64,000 bases of DNA from Acrocarpospora macrocephala (GCF_009687865.1 NZ_BLAE01000006.1:62001-126000); one strand, 5' to 3'; counted from the first letter of the stretch, positions 18,583-27,807 are shown. Notes: generated by a model from the letters alone, not told the origin. Program-made: numbers and translations.

Positions 18583-20982
18583 TTATATTATCGGCAAATC
18601 AATCGAAAGCTTCGGATGAAGTGGATGCTTTCCCCCCGGGGCATAAAGCAGTCTGTCCAGCTCCACAACTACGTTGTAAAAGTAACCCTCCGCTCTCTGG
18701 CGATAAGAAGCCATCAGATTTATGAGCTCTTCATAGCTAGAACGCGCAGCTAGAGCCCTCAGCGCTATCATTCTCACATTTCCATGAGCGCTGTAAAGTA
18801 GATCAAGGAAGTCCGGCTCAGACGCAGCCGGACTATTGGCTAGCCAGGTGGCTGCGATTTCAGCGTCTCGGGCGTTGTTTCCTTGTATCAACTTCTTTGC
18901 GACACTAGTGCCGGCCAGATCAATCAACGCCCTACAGACACGCGGGTCGCGGACGTAGTCTCGCTCCTGCGCAACTGTGAGGGCCGTGACATCTTGACCA
19001 GCACCCAAAACAGCTAGTGCAAATCTTGCAGCTTCTAGCGTCAGCCAGTGATTCCTATGAAATTCCTTCCTCGCACGATCGCCATCACCCTCAGTCCGGC
19101 TGGATGATTTAACACGTGTAAGATATATCAGCGACGCTTTACGAACCTTTGCAGCTATATAATCGAGCACATCCGAATCAATATTGGCCACACCCTTTAG
19201 GACATCTGTAAATTCATCACCATCGGCGTCGAATACCTTTCTCGCCAATTCCAGATTACTTTCGTTAGCCTGGAGACATAGCGCCTCCCAAGCATCAATG
19301 CTCTTGGTGGGCCCAAAGGCCATAGATTCCAGCTCACTTGCAGTCGAAATTAGGGCCAATAGAACTAGGTCCCTCTGCTTCTGCTTATCAGATGGGGACT
19401 TTTGAGCAAACGCCTTCCCGGCAGCCGACCGATAATCTGGCGTCTCATCCCTCAACGCATACTGAAGAGCACGATGTTGTAGCTCAACATCTTCCGCCCA
19501 TAAGAGAGCAGCAAGTCCATCTGCGCTTAATTTACCCATCTTTGACAATTGCTCGAAAGCAAGGAGTCGAAGCCCATCGTCCTTGTGACGCCCGTGCAGC
19601 AAAGCTTCAAGATTCGAGGGATTCGCTGTCGGCACCCCATGCAGAATAAGCGTGCGCTGCCATTCCAAAGGAACACCAAATGATTTCACTGCTAGACCAA
19701 TCAGCCCAGAAGGATCTCCGCAGATGTTGTCCCGTATGGCTCTCACGTCTACCACAATGGTAGGATCAATAACTTTAGCAATGAGAATGTTCAAAAGTGG
19801 AACATCACGGCTCATTGCCATGCTGGCCAAATAAGAGATGGCTGCTTCCTGCCGGCCTCCCCCATTCAGCATCTCTTGCCACCGCTCGACAACTGAACCA
19901 GGAACTTGTATAGCTATGTCCTGATGATCAATGGCCGCGTCTGTTGTCACATCGCCCCATAGCGCTTTCGGACGGATCACGATCCGGCGCATAAATTCAA
20001 GAGCCCCACAAGCTACAGAAAGATCACTATCATTCAGAAATTGATAGACATAGTCTGATAGGTCCTCTAGAGTCCATCCTTCATAGGGCGACAGGAAGTA
20101 CCAGAAAGGAAGTACGCGCCGCGTCGAATCAGTTCTTCCAACCCAAAGATCTGATAGAAATCCTCGCGTCCAAAGACGGTGTTCAGCTACAGAAAGTGAA
20201 ATATCCTGCCTTCTGGAATACAGGCGGTTTGCCGTGTGAGGTGGAATCGGCTCATCATCTTTGCTAGCCGCGAGCGAGAAGAGCAGCAACCGATCCGAAT
20301 CATAACGATGCTCACCCGCTTTCCCAGTCACTAAGCTGAGGTACGCCTCAAGCGTGGACGCGATCTGCTCACGAGCTTCATCAACTGGCTGTTCAGAGGG
20401 AGCTTCAGCAATCGCATGGCCGCTGGACATTGACCCTTCGGGAGAATGAATCTGATCATGCTGAAGTTCTTTCAGAACCGCGCGGAATAGAGAGAGCTGG
20501 AGCTGATCAGAGAATTCCGCAATCTCCCGGAACGTCTGAATGTAAGTAATGTGCTCCTTCTCCAACTTGGACTTAAATTCGAGAACCTTCTTCAGCCGTT
20601 CGCCAGGATCGGACAGTTCTTCGGCCGAGGGCTGCTTGAACCAGATTAGGATTTGAGGTCGATCTTCGTTACGACGACGACTTATCGCCGTTTCAAACTC
20701 CTCTTCGAAACCAGAGTCGTATTCACCCGTTGGAGTTCCCCATCGGCGACTCAGAAGCCCAATGAACAGATCACACTCACGCACAAGTGGATTGATCAGG
20801 CTTTGAGGGCGCCCGTAATCTCTTACAGCATTCTCGGAAGTTGTTACCCTCAGCCTGAGGTCATGGTTTGCGCCGACCGCAATGTTAATCTTGTCGACCG
20901 CGCTCCTTATCGTTTCCCTCTCACTGTCAAGATCGCTAGGTGAGGCGATAAAGATGGTCAACTCTCGAATTCCCGATGGCAT
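18583..20982 (-). CDS. DUF4062 (TIR-like) protein with long helical C-terminus; putative Thoeris-type sensor
   Basis: About 799 aa. Residues 1-115 match DUF4062, a TIR/nucleoside-hydrolase-like fold: ELTIFIASPSDLDSERETIR, CDLFIGLLSRRWGTPTG and an acidic EEEFETAIS that could supply the catalytic Glu. The usual LKKVLEFKSKLE...FSDQLQLSLFRAVLKEL tail follows. Residues about 210-799 are almost all helical and HEAT-like (repeated AALR, ALLWAEDVEL, IALRALAARSSYEE). I chose the ATG at 20,982, which has AAGGGG upstream, over a TTG at 21,009. It starts 32 bp after the macro-domain gene. Proposed role: the repeats sense infection and the TIR-like domain makes or breaks an NAD-derived signal. Confidence 0.75.
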   Translation of the reverse strand: MPSGIRELTIFIASPSDLDSERETIRSAVDKINIAVGANHDLRLRVTTSENAVRDYGRPQSLINPLVRECDLFIGLLSRRWGTPTGEYDSGFEEEFETAISRRRNEDRPQILIWFKQPSAEELSDPGERLKKVLEFKSKLEKEHITYIQTFREIAEFSDQLQLSLFRAVLKELQHDQIHSPEGSMSSGHAIAEAPSEQPVDEAREQIASTLEAYLSLVTGKAGEHRYDSDRLLLFSLAASKDDEPIPPHTANRLYSRRQDISLSVAEHRLWTRGFLSDLWVGRTDSTRRVLPFWYFLSPYEGWTLEDLSDYVYQFLNDSDLSVACGALEFMRRIVIRPKALWGDVTTDAAIDHQDIAIQVPGSVVERWQEMLNGGGRQEAAISYLASMAMSRDVPLLNILIAKVIDPTIVVDVRAIRDNICGDPSGLIGLAVKSFGVPLEWQRTLILHGVPTANPSNLEALLHGRHKDDGLRLLAFEQLSKMGKLSADGLAALLWAEDVELQHRALQYALRDETPDYRSAAGKAFAQKSPSDKQKQRDLVLLALISTASELESMAFGPTKSIDAWEALCLQANESNLELARKVFDADGDEFTDVLKGVANIDSDVLDYIAAKVRKASLIYLTRVKSSSRTEGDGDRARKEFHRNHWLTLEAARFALAVLGAGQDVTALTVAQERDYVRDPRVCRALIDLAGTSVAKKLIQGNNARDAEIAATWLANSPAASEPDFLDLLYSAHGNVRMIALRALAARSSYEELINLMASYRQRAEGYFYNVVVELDRLLYAPGGKHPLHPKLSIDLPII

Positions 20983-21014
20983 TATTGCATCCCCTTGTAC
21001 TGACACCAATACAT

Positions 21015-21872
21015 CTATATCCCTTTCAGAGTCTCAATTAGCTCCATCATAGAGATATCACGCACATCGTCTGGGTGTATAATGATCTTCAAATGTTTCG
21101 TGACCACCCTTTCGCGGGATGCTGCTACAAACGATAAAAGTATCAGCCTTAGTATATCTTTGCGACATAACTGATTGGACAGCTTAGCTAACCCCGAACC
21201 AACAAGAGGCATAGAGACTGTGGCTTGCTGAGAAGAATCTCTAACTGCCTGCCAGACATTGAATAGTCCCGTCCACAGTGACTCTGGGGTGGCCTGTGCA
21301 ACCAGTGCATTGCTCATATAGCTGTACGCACAACAGTAGTAATACCTGTGGACAGAACCTAACGAAATCACAGTACCAATAGAATATCGCTTCCTCTTGC
21401 CGTCAGGCTTGTTCTGAACCGTTTCAACCTTGATCGGTTGCACATCTTTTAGCGTTCGAGCAATTTCGCGATCAAGCTTTGTTACCTTTCCTCCATATTC
21501 TCGCATCAGCAACTGCCCTTGAATACTTCGCTCCGTGATAATTCGCGGCAACGCTGTATCAAACGTGTCAGTCATTCCAATAACTAGGTGACCCGGCTGC
21601 TCGAAAAGATCTCCAATTTCGATCGTTATTGTGGTGTTCAATTCCGAAAAGTTTCTCGTGTACTTTTCTAGCGGCCATGCATCGAACGTTGCCCACAGAA
21701 CTGAGACTGCGAAAACGATCCCCAGATAAGCCCAGCCCCTTGGTTCGAACACATCAGGAAAGAAAGCATCCAGAATACCGGCAACCGCTGCTAAAATTCC
21801 TATTGAAGATAGAGCAGAGACCATCCAACGGTTGAGCACATTACTCGTGGTAAATTCCCGAAGCAGTCTCAC
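21015..21872 (-). CDS. Membrane-anchored ThsA-type macro-domain protein (DUF6430-like)
   Basis: About 285-305 aa. Two hydrophobic helices come first (SALSSIGILAAVAGILDAFF; WAYLGIVFAVSVLWATF). The rest follows the ThsA macro-domain pattern as I know it: IGMTDTFDT, ITERSIQGQLL, LDREIARTL, a KRKRYSIGTVISL strand, MPLVGSGLAKL and ILRLILLSFVAASRE...KIIIHPDD. In type II Thoeris such a TM-macro protein binds a TIR-made His-ADPR signal and attacks the membrane. The start is uncertain: a GTG at 21,872 has GAGG upstream, and a TTG at 21,932 is possible. GC is far below the neighbours. It is the first gene of the operon with the DUF4062 gene. Confidence 0.8.
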   Translation of the reverse strand: MRLLREFTTSNVLNRWMVSALSSIGILAAVAGILDAFFPDVFEPRGWAYLGIVFAVSVLWATFDAWPLEKYTRNFSELNTTITIEIGDLFEQPGHLVIGMTDTFDTALPRIITERSIQGQLLMREYGGKVTKLDREIARTLKDVQPIKVETVQNKPDGKRKRYSIGTVISLGSVHRYYYCCAYSYMSNALVAQATPESLWTGLFNVWQAVRDSSQQATVSMPLVGSGLAKLSNQLCRKDILRLILLSFVAASRERVVTKHLKIIIHPDDVRDISMMELIETLKGI

Positions 21873-22130
21873 TCTTGGGACCTCGTTCGCTAAAATGATG
21901 GATCGCTGTAGCGCGGACAACGCGACGCACAATTATATGGCGCGGGCATGTCTAGGACAGTGCCGCTCCAGGTCGGATAAGCGCCAGCTTGCGCCGCTCA
22001 TGTCGGTCAGTCCGGTACCACGAACTCTTCGTTATAACTCTGTTACGACGATCCTACAGATCTTGAATGGGTAGAGTTTCGTAGCGTCACCGGTCAATTA
22101 CATCGATGTGTTTAAGCAGTACAACCGAGG

Positions 22131-22503
22131 TATGCGATACCCGGATGTGGAGGGTTGACGGCGGAGGGCCGGACGAAGCCGGAGCAGGTTCGGTTTGAGG
22201 CGGCGGACTTGTTCGCGGCCGGACTCACGCCACCGCAGGTGGCCCACAAGCTGCGGGTGACACGCGAGTCGGCCAACCTGTGGCATCGGGCCTGGAAGAA
22301 ACGGCGGGAAGGCCGCGCTGGCCTCCAAAGGACCACAAGGATCGCCGTGCCGGCTGGACGACCGGCAGATCGCGGTCCTGGTGTCGGAGCTGGGACGCGG
22401 TCCGGCCGCGCACGGGTGGCAGGACCAGCGATGGACTCTGGCCAGGATCAGCACGCTGATCGCCGAGTTTGACCGGGTGTCCGCGTACGACCTCACATGT
22501 AGC
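22131..22503 (+). pseudogene. Broken IS630-family transposase, N-terminal half
   Basis: MRYPD, a frameshift, then LTAEGRTKPEQVRFEAADLF and a helix-turn-helix, another frameshift, then ALASKGPQGSPCRLDDRQI, HGWQDQRWTLARI. This is the start of the IS630-like transposases common in actinomycetes. Two indels and a sudden stop near 22,500 at the IS21-like end show it is dead. The DDE domain is absent. Confidence 0.7.
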
Positions 22504-22612
22504 TGACGGTACGACCTCACGTGTCGGTGGGGCTCCGGCGAGTTGACCTGACTACTCGCCATGAAGTTGATCATCCTTCGGATTGTCGGCGGCCAAGCAG
22601 ACAACCCGAAAG

Positions 22613-23147
22613 ATGACCACTCTCATGATCCTGGATCCGGAGTCCTGGATGAACATACGACGGTTCCGCGCCCTGCACGAGGCGGGCGCCACCTACAAAG
22701 AAATCGCCGAGGCGTGCGGTGTGGACTGGCGCACCGTCAAGAAGTACCTCACCGAACCAGTCGGGGCGACTCCTCCGGCCGCACCTTCGCGCAAGGGCAC
22801 CCAGCCACAGGTGATCACCCCGTACACGGGAGTGATCGACGCGATGCTCCGCGCTGATCTGACGATGAAGGCGTCGGTCCTCTACGAACGACTGGTCGCC
22901 GAGCACGGCTATGACCGCTCCTACCAGCGGGTGAAGCTGTATGTGACCCAGGCGCGGCCCCGTCTGGCCGCCGAGGCCGGCACCGAGGTGGAGACCGAGC
23001 GGATGCGCGGGCTGCATCGCCGGTTCGAGACCACGCCGGGTGCCCAAGCCCAGGTGGACTGGGGCGACGAAGGCGACCTGCTCGCCCATGCCGGGATCGG
23101 CAAGGTCTACTCCTTCCACATGGTGTTGTCCTACTCGCGGGACCCGT
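22613..23147 (+). pseudogene. istA: Truncated IS21-type transposase (istA)
   Basis: The first 180 or so residues of an IstA-like protein: MNIRRFRALHEAGATYKEIA, GVDWRTVKKYL (helix-turn-helix) and QAQVDWGDEG, the first acidic motif of the DDE core. The match ends after YSRDPFC at about 23,147, exactly where repSA sequence begins. The catalytic C-terminus and istB are missing, so it cannot transpose by itself. The junction shows that a deletion removed the IS21 3' part together with the repSA 5' part. Confidence 0.72.
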
Positions 23148-23151
23148 TCTG

Positions 23152-23813
23152 CCCTCCTTCGGGGCGGTCCACGTCCACCGTACGAAGAACGGCAAGACTC
23201 TCCCGTGCCATGCCCGGCGGGACGCCGTGACCTGCCCGCACGGCACGGTGATGTCCTGCACGGCCAAGCACCGGCCCGACGATGACCGGCTCGGCGAACC
23301 GCTGTGCCCCGACTGCTATGACTACACAGGTTCGGTCCTCTTCAACGCCCTAGCCCCTGAGCTGTGGCGGCGCTTCACCGAAGCCATGCGCCGCCACGTC
23401 GCCAAGAGCGCCGGTCTGACCCTTCGGGAGCTCCGCGAATGCCTGGCGATCTCCTTCGCCAAAGTCGCGGAGTACCAGCGCCGTGGCGTCGTCCACTTCC
23501 ATGCGGTGATCCGCCTCGACGGCCCCACCGGGCCGGACTCGACCGCACCGGCGTGGGCCACCGCCGATGTGCTCACCGACGCCGTACGGCATGCGGCGGG
23601 CGTCATCTCCGTCCCGGCCACCGTTCCCGGCAAAAGCGCCCACCTCCTGCGGTGGGGCGACCAGTTCGACGTACGGCAGATCACTATGAACGGCGAACTT
23701 ACTGAACAGGCGGTCGCCGCCTATATCGCCAAGTACGCCACGAAGGCGGCCGAATGTGTGGGCACGCTCGACCGGCGACTGAACCCAATGGACGATTTGG
23801 CGGCTCTCCCCAT
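23152..23813 (+). pseudogene. repSA: repSA replication initiator, 5'-truncated front fragment
   Basis: The frame reads PSFGAVHVHRTKNGKTLPC, CPHGTVMSCTAKH, LCPDCYDYTGSVLFNALAPE, then RRGVVHFHAVIRLDG and IAKYATKAAECVGTLDRR. This is the middle of a RepSA-type initiator, the rolling-circle protein of pSAM2-like AICEs, with the HUH-like HFHAV and YIAKYATK motifs. The N-terminal 100 or so residues are lost at the IS21 junction. The frame stops matching at LAALP, where a DUF6431 element is inserted; the rest resumes at 24,930. Confidence 0.85.
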
Positions 23814-24929
23814 GTTAGCCGTCACTTCCTGTGGTCACGTGAGAGGGCTCTCCCGTCATCCGGCGTGAGCATCCGTGATCGGAGGACTGGGCAGAGTAGT
23901 AGACATGGTGACGCGACACGCTGGTGAGCATGAACCACATCGCCGCAGGTGAGCGTCTGATCGTGCCTCGCAGTTCGTGGACATGCTGTCGTTCTCGCCG
24001 CTTCCGGTGAACCGATCATGACGGGCGGGTAGGGTCCGGCCCGGTGCAACACCAGCTGACCCCTCCCGGCGTCCGTGCCGCTGGGTAACGCTGGCCGGAT
24101 GGAACCGAGGACGAGCATTGATCGTGGTCCTGAACGAGGACGCCGCCCGCGCCGCGCTGGCCAAGGGCATGCTGTCGTGTCCGGCCTGCCCCGCCAGGCT
24201 CGGCCCGTGGGGTTCGGCCCGAACGCGTGCCGTCCGCCAGGCCGACGGCCCGCACAGCGTCCGTCCTGCTCGCGCCCGCTGCCGCGGCTGCGGGGTGACC
24301 CACGTGCTGATCCCCGTCGCCTGCCCACCGCGTAGCGGCTACGGCCTCAGCATCGTCGGCACCGCGCTGCTGAGCCACGCCGCCCAAGGCCTCGGGCACC
24401 GCCCGATCGCCGCCGGCCTGCAGATCCCCGAAGAGACCGTCCGCCGGTGGCTACGCCAGGCCAGGCGCAGCGTCGACCGGATCCGCCGGCGAGCCGCCGG
24501 CGCCCTGTTCCACATCGACCCCGACATGTTCGGCCGACTCGCCCCGCTGCGCTCAGCGTTGGCCGACGCGCTGAACATGCTGTTCGCCGCGGCCGTCGCC
24601 ACCGCCCGGCGACACCGTCTGGAATCGGTCTGCCTGTGGCGAATCGCTGCCATGATCTGCGGCGGTCACTTCCTCGCGGACGCCCGCGCGGACTGAACAC
24701 CGAGCCACGCCCGGCTCTGCCATGCCCCGATTCGGGTACCACCGTGACCGGCGACACTCGCGATGACCATCCCGGTCATCGCCATGACGCCGACCGCGTC
24801 AGCATGAGCAGGACAGCGACAGCGTGTCCATGAACCCTTCCGAAGACCTCCGACCACTGCCCGAATTGTCGGAATCTTGATGGTCACCGCGAACGTCGCA
24901 TACGTGGTCATCGCGAGCGTCGCGCAACA
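23814..24929 (+). mobile_element. 1.1-kb DUF6431 element inserted in repSA
   Basis: CCCCAT occurs at both edges (23,808-23,813 and 24,930-24,935). Removing 1116 bp plus one copy restores an uninterrupted RepSA reading frame, so this is a target-site duplication of 5-6 bp. The ends are weak inverted repeats of about 28 bp (TGTT...CACGT on both sides, roughly 60 % identity). The only credible gene is the DUF6431-like one. About 300 bp before it and 230 bp after it are non-coding. Confidence 0.7.
24118..24696 (+). CDS. DUF6431-like zinc-ribbon/HTH protein
   Basis: A 192-aa protein starting at TTG 24,118. Near the N-terminus is a CPAC motif (LSCPACPARLGPWG), followed by an arginine-rich stretch and a second Cys pair (CRGCGVTHVLI). 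A helix-turn-helix follows (GHRPIAAGLQIPEETVRRWL) and then a helical tail. This matches the uncharacterised actinobacterial DUF6431 family. It has no DDE core. Since it is the only gene of an inserted element it may act in mobility or be a passenger. Confidence 0.65.
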   Translation: MIVVLNEDAARAALAKGMLSCPACPARLGPWGSARTRAVRQADGPHSVRPARARCRGCGVTHVLIPVACPPRSGYGLSIVGTALLSHAAQGLGHRPIAAGLQIPEETVRRWLRQARRSVDRIRRRAAGALFHIDPDMFGRLAPLRSALADALNMLFAAAVATARRHRLESVCLWRIAAMICGGHFLADARAD

Positions 24930-25287
24930 CCCCATTCGCGGACACGCCAGACGGCTCATCGCCGAATGTCTGCGCCTCGGAGCCCTCGACGAGCTCACCG
25001 AACTCCGGCTCGCCCAATGGGCCCACATGCTTGGATTCCGCGGCCACTTCTCCACCAAGAGCCGCCGATACTCCACCACCCTGGGCGCACTACGAGCCGC
25101 CCGCGAAGAACACCAACGCCAGGACGCAATCACCACGGGACGACTCCCACTCTTCGAAGAAGACACCGTCCTGGTGGTCGCGGAATGGCAATGCGCCGGA
25201 CGCGGCATGTCGGTGGGAGACGCCGTCATTGCCGGTGCCCTGACCAGTACCTCTTCAAGTCGGCCTGGTGGCCCCCATGACTTCTGA
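24930..25287 (+). pseudogene. repSA: repSA replication initiator, 3' fragment
   Basis: From PIRGHARRLIAECLRLG through WAHMLGFRGHFSTKSRRYST and the acidic end, this is the conserved C-terminal third of RepSA. It is in the same frame as the 23,152 fragment once the 1116-bp insertion is removed. It overlaps the xis start by 11 bp, the normal repSA-xis arrangement. There is no start of its own. Confidence 0.85.
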
Positions 25288-25459
25288 GCTCCTGACCGTC
25301 CCCGATGCGATGGCTGTTCTCAGGGTCAGCCGCTGGACCATCTACAACCTGATCCGCTCCGGAGATCTCACCTCGATCACCGTTGGCGTCCGCTGCCGCC
25401 GCATTCCCGCATCCGCCATCGACGACTACGTGAGCCGACTCTGTGAGGAGAGCCTCTGA
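25277..25459 (+). CDS. xis: Excisionase (HTH_17)
   Basis: A 60-aa protein with a MerR-like excisionase fold: ELLTVPDAMAVLRVSRWTIY, then a wing NLIRSGDLTSITVGVRCRRI. Such Xis proteins bend the attachment site and turn the integrase toward excision. The ATG at 25,277 lies inside the end of repSA. Its TGA shares a base with the integrase ATG (TGATG), so the two are coupled. Confidence 0.88.
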   Translation: MTSELLTVPDAMAVLRVSRWTIYNLIRSGDLTSITVGVRCRRIPASAIDDYVSRLCEESL

Positions 25460-26692
25460 TGGGCAAGCGGTCAAACGGGGGAAGGCTCGATCTTTCCCTA
25501 CAAGGACGGCTGGGCGGGCTACGTCTGGGTCACCACGCCCGAGGGCAACAAGACCCGCAAGTGGGCCTACGGGAAAACCCGTGAGGAGACTCACGAGAAG
25601 TGGCTCAAACTCCATGAACTGACACGCAAAGGGCCGGTGCCCACCAAGTGCCCCACCGTAGCCGTCTACCTGACCCGCTGGCTCGACGAGGTGATCCAAC
25701 CGAATCGCGAACCGACAACCTATGTCGCCTACGAGCCTCTGGTCCGGCTGTACATCATCCCCGGCCTGGGCAAGAAACGTCTGGACAAGCTCACCGTCCG
25801 CGACGTTCAGACCTGGCTGAACACCCTGCCCACGCTCTGCACCTGCTGCGACCAGAAGAAGGACCAGAAACGACCTGAGAACAAACGGCGCTGCTGCTCG
25901 GTCGGTAAATGCTGCAAGGGCTATCCGTCTCGGAGCACGATCGCAGGCATCCGCCGCGTCCTCCGGTCAGCACTCGGCAACGCCATTAGGGAAGAAGTAA
26001 TTTCGAGAAACGTTGCCGGGCTCGCTACCCTGCCCAGCGCGAGCAAGACCAAGAAGAAGCGGCAGCACACCACGTGGTCAGTCGACGAGGCCCGGCGCTT
26101 CCTCGAACATCTCAGGGCCACAGACGACCCGCTCTACGCGCTCTATGTACTAATCCTGCTTCTCGGGCTCCGCCGAGGTGAAGTCCTCGGCCTAGCCTGG
26201 GACTGTGTCGACTTGCCGGGCGAACAACTCTGGATTTCTCGTCAGCTCACACGCGTTGGCGGTCAACTTCTCCACCGGAACACAACGAAGACGGAAGACT
26301 CGGATGCCTCACTTCCATTGCTTGGTCTCTGCGTTGCGGCGCTCAAACATCGCCGACGCATACAGGAAGGTGCCGAGAAGACGGCTGGCGAGAAGTGGCG
26401 GGGGTCAGATCTTGTGTTTACTACTCGAAATGGCACGCCTATCGAACCACGCAATCTTAACCGCGCGTTTGACGCACACTGCGCAAAAGCTGGCGTTCCC
26501 CGAATTCGAGTGCATGACACTCGGCACACCTGCGCTTCGCTTCTGGCCGCCCTCAATGTTCATCCTCGCGTGGCAATGCGCATTCTTCGCCACTCGCAAA
26601 TCTCGATGACAATGAATGTATACACACAGATCCCAAGTCCAGAAACACGGAAGGCCCTCGACCGACTAAACCAGAGCCTCGACACCGGCTGA
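25459..26692 (+). pseudogene. int: AICE tyrosine integrase with apparent N-terminal frameshift
   Basis: The natural start MGKRSNG at 25,459 overlaps xis. After five G residues near 25,485 the frame fails; removing one G gives EGSIFPYKDGWAGYVWVTTP and reads straight into the long frame that runs to 26,692 (about 410 aa in all). The catalytic domain is intact: R in LGLRRGEVLGL, HDTRH (H-x-x-R), LRHSQIS and the nucleophile Y in MNVYTQ. The frameshift would remove the arm-binding domain. Explanations are real inactivation, a homopolymer sequencing error, or initiation inside at GTG 25,637. Confidence 0.8.
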
Positions 26693-26825
26693 ACAGATTA
26701 CCTTGTCCACAGGTGCTACGATTCAGGCCCGTTGCGATGATCGCAGCGGGCACTGAATGTGCACGGGCAGATGACCGATCCGAATGGCATCGCAGTCATG
26801 TCTGAATTGAGCGCATCCGACCGAG

Positions 26826-27572
26826 CTATTCCGATCCCAGCTCTTTGTAAATCGTGTCACGGGAAAGCCCTGTCAATTTCGAGATCCTTCGAATATTCGT
26901 TTCACCATTCCGATGCAGATCAACCGCTATCCGTCTGCGAACTTTCACGGAAGCGCCGCCCAAACGCGCCTCCACCGCAGCGGCGGCCAGATTTCCTAGA
27001 TTAACCGTCCTATGACTGGTGAAATTATCCTGGGGGTCGGCTGGCAACGCCTTCCCCTCAAGCTCAAACAAGTCGGAAAATACATGCTTGAACACATCTT
27101 CTAGTGCCAACTGCCGCCCCTTAAGGGCATTGTTCGCTTTGCGACCCAAATAGGTTCTGACTATCTGCATATAAATAGCGAGCGCCTGCTCGGGATCTTC
27201 ATAGAACCATGATCTCCTAGAAGGTGCACAAGCACCGACTTCCCACAGCGGCTTGATTTCTCTTAATTCCCGCTGAATAAACTCGTCCACATTCAGGTTC
27301 TCGGTATGGCCATCCGAATACCATGGCATAACGACAGCTATCTTTTCACCAGGATCAGCCTGGGCCTGAATCGTAATAGAATAGAACCGTAATGTGGTAC
27401 TTCCTCGTTCACCATGGATGGTTATGCTATCAATCGCGACTCCCTTTGCTGTTTGAATTACCGCAATCAGATCCTCGGTGAGATCGTTATAGTTCCTCGC
27501 GCTCTGAATCCTGACCCGAAGTAACTCCAGGTTGGACTCATCACTACCGGACTGAACATCGGTGTTGAACAC
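26826..27572 (-). CDS. Hypothetical protein with C-terminal helix-turn-helix
   Basis: A 248-aa protein from a GTG start. The first 190 residues are alpha/beta with an acidic, Trp-containing centre (EIKPLWEVGACAPSRRSWFY) and no motif I recognise. The C-terminus, RRRIAVDLHRNGETNIRRIS-KLTGLSRDTIYKEL, is a resolvase-type HTH, so it probably binds DNA. GC content is lower than that of the neighbours. It lies between int and the tRNA. Two palindromes upstream could be its operators. A regulatory or maintenance role is only inference. Confidence 0.6.
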   Translation of the reverse strand: MFNTDVQSGSDESNLELLRVRIQSARNYNDLTEDLIAVIQTAKGVAIDSITIHGERGSTTLRFYSITIQAQADPGEKIAVVMPWYSDGHTENLNVDEFIQRELREIKPLWEVGACAPSRRSWFYEDPEQALAIYMQIVRTYLGRKANNALKGRQLALEDVFKHVFSDLFELEGKALPADPQDNFTSHRTVNLGNLAAAAVEARLGGASVKVRRRIAVDLHRNGETNIRRISKLTGLSRDTIYKELGSE

Positions 27573-27590
27573 CCGAGGATCGTAACCTTA

Positions 27591-27664
27591 TGTCGAGTAG
27601 TCGACATGTCGCTCCTAGACAATATCGGCCCGTCCGGTACTGATCTCATCTAACCAGGGTTAGA
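27591..27664. promoter_or_regulatory. Two palindromes upstream of HTH gene
   Basis: TGTCGAgtagTCGACA at 27,591-27,606 (six-base arms) and TCTAACCAGGGTTAGA at 27,649-27,664 (seven-base arms) lie 19 and 77 bp upstream of the leftward HTH gene start. They could be repressor sites or integrase/Xis arm sites. They do not resemble each other. Confidence 0.4.
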
Positions 27665-27807
27665 TTTACCCTCCGGGGACGGAGATTCCATCCGATTAGC
27701 CTGGATTTCCGTGATCACCTCGTGTTTACCCGAGCTACCTTCTTGCGTTGGGTCGCGCATATGGTGCTGTCTCACACGCCCGATCACCACAGTGGAAGGA
27801 GGATGCC

